Below, one piece after another: positions 1 through 9,158 of a stretch of DNA of 33,842 nucleotides. The position numbers and the translations under genes are program-made. The notes under the pieces are model-generated. The model made no database searches. It saw only the letters and a program-made list of their open reading frames with translations, and was not told the DNA's origin. Within the stretch, counting starts at the first letter, position 1, and the number at the start of each line of letters is the position of its first letter. Source of the stretch: Deltaproteobacteria bacterium (lineage in GTDB: Bacteria > Myxococcota_A > Polyangia > DRWM01 > JAAZOP01); NCBI GenBank assembly GCA_016218815.1, contig JACRCX010000079.1, forward strand, positions 1-33,842, written 5' to 3'.

Positions 1-1
1 C

Positions 2-1474
2 TCGCAGACCGCGCGGACCGAGCGCGAGGCGACGCTGGACGACACGCTGGCGGTCGGCGTCCCGAAGCCGAAGAGCAAGCAGGAGGAGGACGAGCTGGTC
101 GCCGCCTTCCTGCGCGGGCTGGACAAGCTGTTCACGCCGGAGAACAACTGGACGTTCCTCCACCCGCTCACGCTCTCGATGGAGCACTGCGCGCGGTGCC
201 AAACCTGCGCGGAGGCGTGCCACGTCTTCATCGAGAGCGGTCACAACGAGGTCTACCGTCCCGCGTTCCGCTCCGAGATCCTGCGCCGCCTCTACCACCA
301 GCGCCGTTCCGGCGGCGGGCTGCTCTCGCGCTGGCAGCGCGGCGGGATCGAGCTGAACTGGACCACGGTGTCCCGGCTGCTCGAGCTTTCCTATCGCTGC
401 AACCTCTGCCGCCGCTGCGCGCAGACCTGTCCCATCGGCGTGGACAACGGGCTCATCTCGCGCGAGATCCGCAAGCTCTTCAGCCAGGAACTGGGTCTCG
501 CGGCCAAGGAGATCCACGAGAAGGGCTCGATGCTCCAGCTCCGCGTCGGCTCGTCCACCGGCATGAATTCGCTGGTCGTGAAGGACAACCTCGAGTTCAT
601 CGACGAGGACATGACGACGAAGACCGGCCTGCCGGTCAAGACGCCGTGGGACGTCCAGGGCGCCGACATCCTGCTGATGCACAACGCCGGCGAAATCCTG
701 GCCTGGCCCGAGAATCCCGGCGCCTTCGGCATCATCCTCGACGCGGCCGGCGTCAAATGGACGCTCTCCAGCGAGGCCGTCGCCTACGACGCCATCAACT
801 ACGGCCTGTGGTATGACGACGTCCAGTATGCGCGCGTCCTCATCAAGCACGTCCAGGCCGCCGCGAAGCTCGGCGTCAAGAAGGTCATCATGGGCGAGTG
901 CGGCCACGCGCACAAGGCGATGATGGTCATCGGCAACCGGGTCGTCCCGGCCGACATGGCCGTGCCCGTGGAGAGCACGCTGCCGTACATCGAGAGCATC
1001 GTCGACGGCGGCAAGCTCAAGCTCGACCCCAAGCGCAACGACTTCCCGGTGACGCTTCACGACCCGTGTAACGTCGTCCGCCTGATGGGCATCGTCGAGC
1101 CGCAGCGGCGGGTTCTCCGCAAGATCGCGCCCAAGTTCCGCGAGATGGAGCCGCACGGCGTCGACAACTACTGCTGCGGCGGCGGCTCGGGCTTCGCCAT
1201 CATGTCCGGCAACAACTTCGGCGAATGGCGCACCCGCATCGCCTCCCGCCGCAAGTTCCGCCAGATCCTCGAGGCCTTCCAGGACGACCTCGATCCGAAG
1301 CACCCCAAGTACATCTGCGCCCCGTGCAGCAACTGCAAGGGCGCGATCCGCGACGTCCTGAACTACTACCAGGCCAAGGAACGCGTCGGCATCTACTACG
1401 GCGGGCTGGTCGAGCTGATCGTGAACGCCATGACCGACGCGAAACCGGGTTTCATCGAATTCGACGCCGTCTAG
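2..1474 (+). CDS. (Fe-S)-binding protein, HdrD/DsrK-like, 5' partial
   Basis: The reading frame is already open at base 2 and the true start lies upstream of the window. Two ferredoxin-type cysteine clusters are visible, CxxCxxCxxxC at about 188-222 and CxxCxxCxxxCP near 400-435, which should bind 4Fe-4S clusters. Downstream are the two CCG-type cysteine-rich repeats of heterodisulfide-reductase-like proteins: HDPC...YCCGGG (about 1060-1185) and CAPCSNCKG (about 1318-1344). This layout matches HdrD, DsrK and TmcB-type subunits, which pass electrons between a membrane quinone or cytochrome partner and a cytoplasmic thiol/disulfide or FeS acceptor. The partner subunits would lie upstream, outside the window, so the substrate cannot be named. 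A response regulator gene follows after 30 bases, probably in the same transcript. Confidence 0.85.
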   Translation, partial: SQTARTEREATLDDTLAVGVPKPKSKQEEDELVAAFLRGLDKLFTPENNWTFLHPLTLSMEHCARCQTCAEACHVFIESGHNEVYRPAFRSEILRRLYHQRRSGGGLLSRWQRGGIELNWTTVSRLLELSYRCNLCRRCAQTCPIGVDNGLISREIRKLFSQELGLAAKEIHEKGSMLQLRVGSSTGMNSLVVKDNLEFIDEDMTTKTGLPVKTPWDVQGADILLMHNAGEILAWPENPGAFGIILDAAGVKWTLSSEAVAYDAINYGLWYDDVQYARVLIKHVQAAAKLGVKKVIMGECGHAHKAMMVIGNRVVPADMAVPVESTLPYIESIVDGGKLKLDPKRNDFPVTLHDPCNVVRLMGIVEPQRRVLRKIAPKFREMEPHGVDNYCCGGGSGFAIMSGNNFGEWRTRIASRRKFRQILEAFQDDLDPKHPKYICAPCSNCKGAIRDVLNYYQAKERVGIYYGGLVELIVNAMTDAKPGFIEFDAV

Positions 1475-1504
1475 CCGCCCCTGCGGCGAAAGGAGCGACC
1501 GACC

Positions 1505-1894
1505 ATGGCCGATGCGAACCGCAAGCGAAGGGTGCTGGTCGTCGACGACGAGCCCGACGTCCGCACGTTCCTCACGACGCTGCTCCAGGACAACGGCTAC
1601 GAGACGAGCGTGGCCGGCAACGGGGCGGAGGCCCTCCAGGCCATCCGCGCCGGACGACCCGATCTGGTCACCCTCGACATCACGATGCCCGAGCAGTCCG
1701 GCGTCAGGGCCTACCGCGAGATCAAGACGGACCCGTCGCTCAAGGGACTCCCCGTCGTGATCGTCACGGGCGTCTCCGACGACTTCAAGACGTTCATCTC
1801 GACGCGCAGCCAGGTCCCGCCCCCCGACGGCTTCCTCACCAAGCCGATCGACAAGACCGCCCTGCTCGAGCTGGTCCGCAAGCTCGCCGGGTGA
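1505..1894 (+). CDS. Single-domain response regulator (CheY-like)
   Basis: A 129-residue receiver domain with no output domain. The phosphorylation residues are all present: acidic pair D14-D15, phospho-acceptor D58 (TLDITMP), T88 (VIVTG) and K113 (LTKPID). It would receive phosphate from a histidine kinase and signal by protein contact or act as a phosphate sink. The ATG has an AAGGAG site about nine bases upstream. It lies 30 bases after the Fe-S oxidoreductase gene, so the two are probably co-transcribed. An insertion-like stretch, STRSQVPPPDGF, sits between beta 4 and the conserved lysine. No cognate kinase is visible. Confidence 0.9.
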   Translation: MADANRKRRVLVVDDEPDVRTFLTTLLQDNGYETSVAGNGAEALQAIRAGRPDLVTLDITMPEQSGVRAYREIKTDPSLKGLPVVIVTGVSDDFKTFISTRSQVPPPDGFLTKPIDKTALLELVRKLAG

Positions 1895-1930
1895 TCGTCA
1901 CAGGGTGATGCGGTCGCCGTCCCGATCGCA

Positions 1931-1954
1931 GCCCGCCCGCCCGCCCGCCCGCCC
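1931..1954 (+). repeat. (GCCC)6 tetranucleotide repeat
   Basis: Six perfect tandem GCCC units lie between the response regulator and the aldo/keto reductase, ending 23 bases before the ATG. A four-base unit outside a coding region cannot change a frame, but length variation could alter spacing in the short upstream region of the reductase. Confidence 0.8.
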
Positions 1955-1977
1955 GGCGGTGGTTACGATGCACCGAC

Positions 1978-2805
1978 ATGAGGACCATCACCGTTCAAGG
2001 CGTCCCGGTTCCCGCGTTCTTCTACGGCACGGCGTGGAAGGAGGAGCGGACGGAGGATCTGACGCGCGCAGCGCTCGAGGCGGGCTTCACCGCCATCGAT
2101 ACCGCGAACCAGCGCCGGCACTACGTCGAGGCGGCCGTCGGCGAGGCCATCCGATCCCTCGACCGATCGAAGCTGTTCCTGCAGACCAAGTTCACGCACC
2201 TGGACGGGCAGGATCACCCGGCGCCCTACGATCCCGGCGCTTCGCCCGCGTTGCAGGTGGCCCAGTCGCTGGCCTCGTCGCTGGAGCACCTGCGCACGGA
2301 CTACGTGGATTCCTTCGTGCTCCACGGGCCATCGCTCCTGGACCGATTCAGCAGCGTCGACCGGCAGGTGTGGCGCGCGATGGCCGAGGAGCAGAGTGCG
2401 GGGCGGGCGCGCCTGCTCGGCGTCGCCAACGTGTCGCGCGCGCATCTCGAGACGCTGTTCGAGGCCGACGGGCCGCGGCCGGCGTTCGTGCAGAACCGGT
2501 GCTGGGCGAGCACCGGGTGGGACCGCGAGGTGCGGGCCTTCTGCCGCGCCCACGGTATCGCCTACCAGGCGTTCTCGCTGCTGACGGCGAACCGGCGGGA
2601 GCTGGCGGCGCCCGCGGTCCGCGACCTCGCGCGACGCACCGGCCGCACCGTGCCGCAGGTCGTGTTCCGCTTCGCCCTGCAGGTCGGGATGATCCCGCTC
2701 ACCGGCACGTCCGACCCGGCGCACATGCGCGAGGACCTCGCGTGCCTCGACTTCGCCCTGTCCGACGACGACCTCGCCGTCGTCGAGCGGCTGGCGCCGC
2801 CCTGA
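1978..2805 (+). CDS. Aldo/keto reductase
   Basis: A 275-residue (alpha/beta)8-barrel oxidoreductase of usual family length, expected to reduce aldehydes or ketones with NADPH in the cytoplasm. The catalytic tetrad can be placed: D41 (TAIDTA), Y49 (RRHYVEA), K71 (LQTKF) and H116 (SFVLHGP). The C-terminal half carries the usual LGVANVS, QNRCW and MIPLTGTSDPAHM segments that shape the cofactor pocket, with T/S in place of the commoner KS. The ATG at 1978 is preceded by no clear Shine-Dalgarno site; GTTACGAT just upstream could be a -10 element giving an almost leaderless message, but no -35 is seen. The gene converges with the 60-residue gene at 2815. Substrate unknown. Confidence 0.9.
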   Translation: MRTITVQGVPVPAFFYGTAWKEERTEDLTRAALEAGFTAIDTANQRRHYVEAAVGEAIRSLDRSKLFLQTKFTHLDGQDHPAPYDPGASPALQVAQSLASSLEHLRTDYVDSFVLHGPSLLDRFSSVDRQVWRAMAEEQSAGRARLLGVANVSRAHLETLFEADGPRPAFVQNRCWASTGWDREVRAFCRAHGIAYQAFSLLTANRRELAAPAVRDLARRTGRTVPQVVFRFALQVGMIPLTGTSDPAHMREDLACLDFALSDDDLAVVERLAPP

Positions 2806-2814
2806 CCACCCGCG

Positions 2815-2997
2815 CTACTCCTCGACGTGGAAGCGGGCCAGCGTCGACTTTCCGAGCTGGAACTCGCCCACCGGCACCAGCTTCAGGTTCTGGCGGTTGC
2901 AGTCCAGCACCACGTCCCACAGCTTCTGCAGCGCCGCCGCTTCGTCCTTGGACTCCGGCGTGAACTCGACCAGGTCGTGGTTGAACTCGATCTTCAT
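2815..2997 (-). CDS. Small conserved hypothetical protein (60 aa)
   Basis: The sequence begins MKIEFNHDLVEFTPES and continues through a predicted helix (KDEAAALQKLWDVVLDC) to a short basic/hydrophobic tail. I chose the ATG at 2997 rather than an in-frame start 19 codons upstream because a strong AGGAGGGG site sits six bases before it, and the upstream residues are low-complexity Ala/Arg. There is no signal peptide or membrane segment. The sequence pattern looks like a small protein family of unknown function, but I cannot name it. It ends nine bases from the aldo/keto reductase stop, facing it. Confidence 0.7.
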   Translation of the reverse strand: MKIEFNHDLVEFTPESKDEAAALQKLWDVVLDCNRQNLKLVPVGEFQLGKSTLARFHVEE

Positions 2998-3304
2998 CGT
3001 GCCCCTCCTGGCGCGCCCTCGGAATGCAGCCGCCGCGGACGTCCGGACGCGCACCGGCCAACGTCGCCACGGCCCGCCGCCCCGTCAACCCGCGAACGGC
3101 TCTGGGGGACCGGCCGGACCGCGGATCGGGTTCTTGTCTTGCCGCGGGGGCGTCGTTGTCATCTTCGCCACGGCCCGTTGCCGTCCGCGATTGCACGACT
3201 TACCGTGGCCGGATGACGCAGCGTACCGTCCACATGTCGTTCGACGCCGGACAGGCGTCGGCGGCCCACAGCCGGCATTCCAGGCGAACAAAGGAAGGTG
3301 AATC
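2998..3304. other. Intergenic region between divergent genes
   Basis: About 307 bases between the minus-strand 60-residue gene and the plus-strand protease. It must hold both promoters, but no -35/-10 pair with good spacing stands out. AAAGGAAGG just before 3305 is a likely ribosome binding site for the protease. No RNA gene or repeat was seen. Confidence 0.5.
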
Positions 3305-5719
3305 ATGGATTGGCGATCGACCGTGGCCCTGGCCCTGCTCCTTGCCGGGTGCAGTGAGACGTCCCGCAGCGACGCCTCCCGCCTGACCCTCGTCGTAGAC
3401 CCCTCCCTCCGACCGAGTCGGGATTCGCTCCCTGCCTTCGAGGACGGCCAGCCGCGGCCGCTGGCCGCCGTGACGGGCGACGACGGCACGACGGCCGAGT
3501 TCGTCGCCGACGAGCTGTGGGTCTCGACGGACGATGCCTCCACGCTGGACGCGCTGGTGGCGCGCTGGCAGGGGTCGATCCTGAAGGAGTTCCATCCGGG
3601 CGACTACGGGCTGACCGAGATGCCGGCGCAGTACCTCGTCCGCGTCGTCGCCGCCGGCGCCGACACCGGGAGGCTGGCCGACGACCTGCGCGCGTTGAAC
3701 CCGGACACGGGCGGTGGCGAGTACCGCGTGTCGAGCCAAGCCGGGCTGGAGCTGATCGCGGCCGCCGGCCGCGAGGCGGCGAGAGGGCTGCCGGTGGGGC
3801 TCAACTGGGTCGGCCAAGGGAGCGGCGCGTTCCGCGACCGCAACGCCACGGAGGCCCCGACCGGCAGCGCGCTGGGCGGAGTGGCCTACGACCCCAACGC
3901 CTTCCGCTGGCCCTCGCACAGTGTCGGGAGCACGCAGGACATCGGCGTCGCCGAGGCCTGGCGCGCGCTGGACCTGGCCGGCAAGCTGGGAAACCGCGTG
4001 AAGCTGGCCGTGCTCGACATGGGCTTCGGACCCGACCAGGACTGGCCCTCGGGGTGGACCGCCATCTCCAACGTACCCCTGGTCCAGCCCACCGGCACGG
4101 AGAACCTCCTCGGGTGCGGCGGCGGCTTCGAGTGCCCGTGGCACGGCACGGAGGTGGTGAGCGCGTCGATGGCGCTGGCCGACAACGGCTACGGCGGCGC
4201 GGGGTCCGCGGGACCCGTGGCCGATCCGATCGTCGTCTTCACCCTGTACGACTTCTTCACCTCGATCACCGCCCTGGGCGAAGCGCGCCTCGCGGGCGCG
4301 AGGATCGCGAACATGAGCTACGGGGCGCCCGTGCCCTGGTACCTGGGCTGGAGCGTCCTGCCCTTCGAGGCCGCGACGTACGCCTTCCGCCAGACCGGCA
4401 TGCTGCTCTTCGCCGCCGCCGGCAACGACGGCAAGGACGTGGACGCCGAGGGCTGCACGTTCGGGGTGTGCTGGGAACGGACCTGGTACACGCCGTGCGA
4501 GAACGCGGGCGTGATCTGCGTCGGCGGCCTGCGCGCCGACTCGAAGTCCCGCGCCTCGGGCTCGAACTACGGCAACGAGCAGGTCGACATCTTCGCCCCC
4601 TACACCCTGTGGCTCGGACCCGACCCCGGAGCGCCCGGGAACCAGGCACGGGTGCTCAACGGCACGAGCTTCTCGTCGCCCTTCGCCGCCGGCGTGGCCG
4701 CCCTGATCTGGGCCGCCGACCCCGGACTCGGCGCCGACGCGGTCGAGAACCAGCTCATGTCCCAGGCGCACTCCAGCCCCGACGGGCAGGTCCGGCGCTA
4801 CGTCAACGCCTTGGGCGCGGTCTCCGACACGCTGGGCAACATCCCGCCCGGGATCGACATCAACACCCCGACCAACGGCTCCGTGCTGCCGCTGAACGTG
4901 GCACTCTCCTTCGACGCGCAGGTCGAGGACTTCGAGGACGGTCCGGGATGCTGCACCGTGACCTGGACGTCCGACGTGGACGGATTGCTCGGCACCGGCA
5001 ACAGCATCGAGCACACCTTCGCGACCCTCGGTCCGCGCACCGTCACCGTCACGGCGCGCGACAGCAAGGACGCGGTCACGGCCGCCGGCGTCACGTTCAC
5101 CATCGTCAACGATCCGCCCACCGTGACGATCAACCGACCCCTGCCGGGGGAGACGATCTATCGCAACGCCCCCATCGTGCTCCGCGCCTCCTCGTTCGAC
5201 TTCAACGAACCCGGTGGCCGCCTGGCGTGCGACCGGTTGGTCTGGACGAGCAGCCTGCCCGGCGACGCCTTCCCCGCCAGCGGCTGCGAGGTCCTGGCCG
5301 TGTTCGGCAGCGACGGGGCGCGCACGTTGACCCTCACGGGCACCGACCCGCAGGGCGCCTCCGCAACCGCGAACGTCGGTATCAGCGTCGTCGAACCGCC
5401 GCCCGATCTGCCACCGGTCGTGCAGGTGACCAGCCCGGCGGATCACTCGTCCCCCACCTACAACGAGCCGGTCACGCTCACCGGAACCGCGGTCGACCCC
5501 GAGGGCGCCGCCCCGCTCACCTACGAGTGGACCGTCAAGCTCGGCACGCTCGACCCGATCGTCGTGGGACACGACCTCAGCGTCTCGTGGACCCCCTCCG
5601 ACACCTACTCCTTCTCCAGCGAGGGCCTGTACTCGGTCGAGGTCCGCCTGACCGCAACCGATCCGACCGGGAACGTCGGGAGCGATTTCGTCGTGCTGGA
5701 GTGGCTGGTCATCCTGTAG
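3305..5719 (+). CDS. Subtilisin-like (S8) serine protease lipoprotein with Ig/PKD-like repeats
   Basis: An 804-residue secreted protease. The N-terminus (LALALLLAGC) is a lipoprotein signal with a probable lipidated Cys16. Residues about 20-200 form a prodomain-like region. The S8 catalytic residues are all present: D238 (AVLDMGFG), H280 (PWHGTEV), oxyanion N374 (AAAGNDG) and S455 (NGTSFSSPFAAG). The protein should therefore be an active endopeptidase at the cell surface. Residues about 515-804 contain roughly three beta-sandwich repeats of the PKD/cadherin-like kind, each opening like 'PPTVTINRPLPG' or 'PPVVQVTSPADH'; such repeats usually act as spacers or bind surfaces. The ATG follows a GGAAGGTGA site. 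No neighbouring inhibitor or secretion gene was found. Confidence 0.93.
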   Translation: MDWRSTVALALLLAGCSETSRSDASRLTLVVDPSLRPSRDSLPAFEDGQPRPLAAVTGDDGTTAEFVADELWVSTDDASTLDALVARWQGSILKEFHPGDYGLTEMPAQYLVRVVAAGADTGRLADDLRALNPDTGGGEYRVSSQAGLELIAAAGREAARGLPVGLNWVGQGSGAFRDRNATEAPTGSALGGVAYDPNAFRWPSHSVGSTQDIGVAEAWRALDLAGKLGNRVKLAVLDMGFGPDQDWPSGWTAISNVPLVQPTGTENLLGCGGGFECPWHGTEVVSASMALADNGYGGAGSAGPVADPIVVFTLYDFFTSITALGEARLAGARIANMSYGAPVPWYLGWSVLPFEAATYAFRQTGMLLFAAAGNDGKDVDAEGCTFGVCWERTWYTPCENAGVICVGGLRADSKSRASGSNYGNEQVDIFAPYTLWLGPDPGAPGNQARVLNGTSFSSPFAAGVAALIWAADPGLGADAVENQLMSQAHSSPDGQVRRYVNALGAVSDTLGNIPPGIDINTPTNGSVLPLNVALSFDAQVEDFEDGPGCCTVTWTSDVDGLLGTGNSIEHTFATLGPRTVTVTARDSKDAVTAAGVTFTIVNDPPTVTINRPLPGETIYRNAPIVLRASSFDFNEPGGRLACDRLVWTSSLPGDAFPASGCEVLAVFGSDGARTLTLTGTDPQGASATANVGISVVEPPPDLPPVVQVTSPADHSSPTYNEPVTLTGTAVDPEGAAPLTYEWTVKLGTLDPIVVGHDLSVSWTPSDTYSFSSEGLYSVEVRLTATDPTGNVGSDFVVLEWLVIL

Positions 5720-5771
5720 TTGACGCCATAGTCCCGCATCACCATATCGGCTCGGGTTCGTTTTTCCTGCA

Positions 5772-5790
5772 CCGGCACGCGACGTGCCGG
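5772..5790 (+). terminator. Hairpin between protease and next gene
   Basis: A perfect seven-base-pair stem, CCGGCAC/GTGCCGG, with a five-base loop, 50 bases after the protease stop and just before the Shine-Dalgarno site of the next gene. There is no U tract after it. It could be a weak terminator, a message-stabilising element, or a structure that limits translation of the downstream gene. Confidence 0.35.
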
Positions 5791-5806
5791 GAAAGGTGGT
5801 CGAAAC

Positions 5807-6211
5807 ATGTTGGGCGAGAAGATCGGACAAGAGAAGGGCAAGGTGACCTCGCGGCGCGTCCTGACCGGAGGCCCCAGCCAGGCGGTCGTCGAGACCTCGT
5901 TCGAGGCGACCGGCGAGCTGCTCGGCGTCAAGATCCAGTCGCTCGGGACCTACAACTCCCACTTGCGGCCCGATGGAACCCTGTTCGGGGAGGGCCAGGG
6001 AGTGGTGATGGGCCGGGGAAGCGAAAGCGCCCGCTGGAAGGGACAGGGCATCGGTTTTCCCGACGGAAAGGGAGGGTTCTCGTTCCGCGGCGCCATCTAC
6101 TACGAGACGCAGTCGCCGGGCTGGGAGCGACTCAACCGCTGCGCCTGCGTCTACGAGCACCAGGTCGACTCGGAAGGCAACACGACGTCCCAGCTCTTCG
6201 AGTGGCGGTAG
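5807..6211 (+). CDS. Conserved hypothetical protein (134 aa), probable beta-rich fold
   Basis: No signal peptide or membrane segment. The sequence starts MLGEKIGQEKGKVTSRRVL and is rich in beta-forming, glycine-punctuated strands (VVETSFEATGELLGVKIQSLGTY; RPDGTLFGEGQGVVM; GFSFRGAIYYET), suggesting a small cytoplasmic beta-barrel. I recall similar short proteins of unknown function in other bacteria, but cannot name the family. The ATG is preceded by GGAAAGGTGG. A strong hairpin follows its stop, so it probably forms the end of a transcript. Confidence 0.75.
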   Translation: MLGEKIGQEKGKVTSRRVLTGGPSQAVVETSFEATGELLGVKIQSLGTYNSHLRPDGTLFGEGQGVVMGRGSESARWKGQGIGFPDGKGGFSFRGAIYYETQSPGWERLNRCACVYEHQVDSEGNTTSQLFEWR

Positions 6212-6240
6212 CGCACAAGCCGACCCCGTGAACGATCGGA

Positions 6241-6273
6241 GGCCGGCGCGGACGGAAGTCCGCCGCGCCGGCC
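6241..6273 (+). terminator. Strong GC-rich hairpin
   Basis: Eleven-base arms GGCCGGCGCGG and CCGCGCCGGCC are perfect inverted repeats around an 11-base loop; an inner GCGGAC/GTCCGC pairing is an alternative. It lies 30 bases after the stop of the 134-residue gene. There is no U run, as is common for candidate terminators in very GC-rich genomes. Confidence 0.55.
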
Positions 6274-6488
6274 AGCCGCATCTCAAGCGCGCACCGTGAC
6301 AACGCGGCGCAGTTCCACGAGCCGCACCCGCGGCCCCGGCACCGCGAACGGCGCCGTTCCCGGGCTTTCGCTCTCCTCGGGCAAACCCCGCACGCCCCCT
6401 CCGCCACCGGAATGGAACTTGCTCGCCCTCGACGACAGCCGGCTGTATGCTGGGCGACCTGGACGAGTGACACGGGGAGGAGGCACTG

Positions 6489-8123
6489 ATGCGCATCATC
6501 CGGACGGCATGCATCGGGGTGTGGCTGTGCGGGACCGCGGCGGCCTGCGATTCGGCCTCGTCGACCGGCGACACGGTAGACGACGTCGCGGGCGACGGGC
6601 TCGAGGAGGACGGGGCAGTCGAGGCGGGCGACGAGGACGTCGCCGCCGACACGGACATCGCTGCGGACGGGGAGGACGAGGACGAGGCCGACGTCCCGCC
6701 TCCACCCCTCGAATGGGGCCCGTGCGACACGTCCGACTGGCCGGCCGGCTACCCGCTGCCGGCGGACGGGGTCGAGTGCGCGGCGCTGGACGTCCCGCTG
6801 GACTACGGCGACCCGTCGGCGGGCACGATCCCCCTCACCGTGGCGCTGCACCGCTCGCGGCACCATCCGACCGGGCTCGCCGTCTTCAACCTCGCCGGCG
6901 GTCCGGGGGGCTCCTCCATCGCCCAGAGCGGCATCATCCCCGTGACCATGCCCCTGCTGCGTGCCGACTTCGACCTCGTCTACGTCGACCAGCGCGGCAC
7001 CGGACGCTCGGGCTACATGGGCTGCCCGGGCGGCTATCCCGAGACGCGCGGCGAGTGGGAGGCGTGCGCGGCGCCCTACGCATCCCGCGACCTCAACCAT
7101 TACCTCACGGTCGACGCGGCGCACGACATCGACACGGTCCGGGAGCGCATGGGCTACGAGCGGATGTACGTCCGCGGCGGTTCGTACGGTACTCGTCTGG
7201 GGCTCGAGGTCCTCCGTCAGCACGGGGACAAGGTCGTCGCCGCGGTGCTCGATGGGCTGGCCCCGCCGGACATCGATCTGTTCGGGGACAGCATCCCGCT
7301 CTTCGACCACGGCGTGGACCTGCTGGTGGCCGAGTGCGACGCGGATCCCGCGTGTCTTGCCGTCTCGCCCACGCTCCTCGACGATCTGCGCCTGAGGCGC
7401 GAGCAACTCCGCGCGACGCCGCGACCGGTCTTCTTCGGGTCCTATCCCGACGTGGAGGACGAGGCGTACTACCTCATGTTCCTCGAGGCGTTCCTGTACG
7501 ACGCCTACTGGCGCTTCGACGTCCCCCGGGCCATCCACCAGGCGGTCCTGGGCGACAACACCCTCTGGAACGCGCTGCTCTCGGACCTCACCGGCTACGC
7601 CGTGACCGATCGCGCCAAGGGCGGCGCGGGCGGCGGGCGTCCCGGCGAGCGAGTCATCCGCGAACGCCTCGTGCGCCACGAGCTGGCGCAGGACTACGTC
7701 GCCCCGGGAGTCTTCATCACCGTCGTCTGCGCCGAGTGGCTGCCCAACTCGGCCGGGCCGGCCGCGTTGCGCACGATGCTCGCAGACCAGGAGTGGCCGG
7801 ACGACACGCACGTGATCCTGGCCGAGGCGTGTGCGGCGTGGGATGTCGACCCGTTGTCGGCCGACTTGCGCGGCCCGGTCGTGTCGGACGTACCGACCCT
7901 GCTGATGAACGGCGAGCTCGACCTCAACACGCCGGCCGAGTGGGGCCCCCATGCCGCGCTGACCCTCCCGGACTCGACCAGCCTTCTGGTTCCCCACGCG
8001 ACCCACGCGACGATCCTGGTCGACTGCGCGTCGCAGATCATGAGCCGCTTCCTGATGGCCGACGGCGCCATGGCGACTGTCGACACGTCCTGCCTCGCGG
8101 ACATCCCCCACCCCGGGTGGTAG
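6489..8123 (+). CDS. Alpha/beta-hydrolase lipoprotein, S33 tripeptidyl-aminopeptidase-like
   Basis: A 544-residue exported hydrolase. The signal peptide ends in a lipobox (GTAAAC, Cys20), followed by an acidic linker (about residues 28-70, mostly Asp, Glu, Ala, Gly). The hydrolase core has an oxyanion loop GGPGGSS (137-143), VDQRGTGRSG (166-175), the nucleophile elbow GGSYGT with S232, and a C-terminal TAP-like part supplying D478 (NGELDLNTP) and His 503 or 506 (PHATHAT). The family releases N-terminal di- or tripeptides or hydrolyses esters outside the cytoplasm. GGGGAGGAGG just upstream of the ATG at 6489 is the ribosome binding site. TATGCT at 6446-6451 is a possible -10 element but its -35 is unclear. 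Confidence 0.9.
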   Translation: MRIIRTACIGVWLCGTAAACDSASSTGDTVDDVAGDGLEEDGAVEAGDEDVAADTDIAADGEDEDEADVPPPPLEWGPCDTSDWPAGYPLPADGVECAALDVPLDYGDPSAGTIPLTVALHRSRHHPTGLAVFNLAGGPGGSSIAQSGIIPVTMPLLRADFDLVYVDQRGTGRSGYMGCPGGYPETRGEWEACAAPYASRDLNHYLTVDAAHDIDTVRERMGYERMYVRGGSYGTRLGLEVLRQHGDKVVAAVLDGLAPPDIDLFGDSIPLFDHGVDLLVAECDADPACLAVSPTLLDDLRLRREQLRATPRPVFFGSYPDVEDEAYYLMFLEAFLYDAYWRFDVPRAIHQAVLGDNTLWNALLSDLTGYAVTDRAKGGAGGGRPGERVIRERLVRHELAQDYVAPGVFITVVCAEWLPNSAGPAALRTMLADQEWPDDTHVILAEACAAWDVDPLSADLRGPVVSDVPTLLMNGELDLNTPAEWGPHAALTLPDSTSLLVPHATHATILVDCASQIMSRFLMADGAMATVDTSCLADIPHPGW

Positions 8124-8202
8124 CCTCCACCGCTCCACCGCTCCAGCCGACTTGACGGTGCGCCGCGTCGTGAGCATCATCGCGCGGCAAGAGGGGGGCC
8201 GC

Positions 8203-9120
8203 ATGCCGGAAGTCCTCAAGATCCGCAAGGTGATTCGCAGCAAGCCGACGCTCGAGGGTGCAGGCGTGCACCTGCGGCGTGCCTTCGGGTTCGCCGAGGT
8301 CCCGCTGTTCGATCCGTTTCTCCTGCTGGACGACTTCCGCGGAGACGAGCCGCGAGCGTACGTCAAGGGCTTTCCTTGGCACCCGCATCGCGGCATCGAG
8401 ACGATCACGTACCTTCTCCGCGGGACCGTGGAGCACGGCGACAGTCTCGGCCACAGCGGTGTCATCGGCCCCGGCGACGCGCAGTGGATGACCGCCGGCA
8501 GCGGCATCGTGCACCAGGAGATGCCCAAGGGCGATGCCGACGGCGCCATGCACGGCTTCCAGCTCTGGGCCAACCTCCCTGCGGCACAGAAGATGACGGA
8601 GCCGCGCTACCGCGACGTCAAGAGCGCGGTGGTCCCCGAAATCGTCCGGCCGAACGGCACGCGCGTACGGATCATCTGCGGCGAGCTTGACGGGAAGCAG
8701 GGGCCCGTGCGCGACGTCAAGATCGAGCCCGAATTCCTGGACGTGACCGTCCCCGCCGGCGCCGAGTTCGTCCATCGCGTCCGCACCGGCCACACGGTGT
8801 TCGCCTACGTCATCGACGGGCGGGCGAGCTTCTGCCGCGAGCGCGGCGCGCTGGCCTACGAAACCGAAGGCGCCAACTACTTCGACTTCCCGCGCAGCCC
8901 GCTGGTCGGCAACACCGACCTCGTGCTGTTCGGCGGCGGCGAGCAGCTCGTGGTGGCCGCCGAGGACGTCCCGGTGCGCTTCCTGTTGGTGTCGGGCAAG
9001 CCGCTGCGCGAGCCGGTCGCGTGGTACGGCCCGATCGTCATGAACACGCGCGAGGAGCTGCGGACGGCGTTCGAGGAATACGAGAACGGCACGTTCCTGC
9101 GGCGCGGCCGGCATCCGTAG
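8203..9120 (+). CDS. Pirin family protein
   Basis: A 305-residue bicupin. The metal-binding residues of the N-terminal cupin are present: H60 and H62 (PWHPHRGIET), H104 and E106 (GIVHQEMP). The C-terminal domain (about 175-290) has the usual pirin_C look, ending in GKPLREPVAWYGPIVMNT. Pirins bind a single iron; some act as quercetinases and others as transcription cofactors, so the role here is open. I chose the ATG at 8203, which has a GAGGGGGG site seven bases upstream, over a TTG at 8152 that lacks one. It lies 79 bases after the hydrolase and its 3' end faces the universal stress gene. Confidence 0.93.
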   Translation: MPEVLKIRKVIRSKPTLEGAGVHLRRAFGFAEVPLFDPFLLLDDFRGDEPRAYVKGFPWHPHRGIETITYLLRGTVEHGDSLGHSGVIGPGDAQWMTAGSGIVHQEMPKGDADGAMHGFQLWANLPAAQKMTEPRYRDVKSAVVPEIVRPNGTRVRIICGELDGKQGPVRDVKIEPEFLDVTVPAGAEFVHRVRTGHTVFAYVIDGRASFCRERGALAYETEGANYFDFPRSPLVGNTDLVLFGGGEQLVVAAEDVPVRFLLVSGKPLREPVAWYGPIVMNTREELRTAFEEYENGTFLRRGRHP

Positions 9121-9158
9121 CGGGACGGTCGGGGCCCGTGCGAGCGGCGCCGTGCCTG

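Noticed and set aside
3200..6730. 1176-codon open frame on the minus strand
   Set aside because: It is antisense to the S8 protease and its neighbours, is of Arg/Gly/Ala-rich composition and lacks any domain; such frames are common at this GC content.
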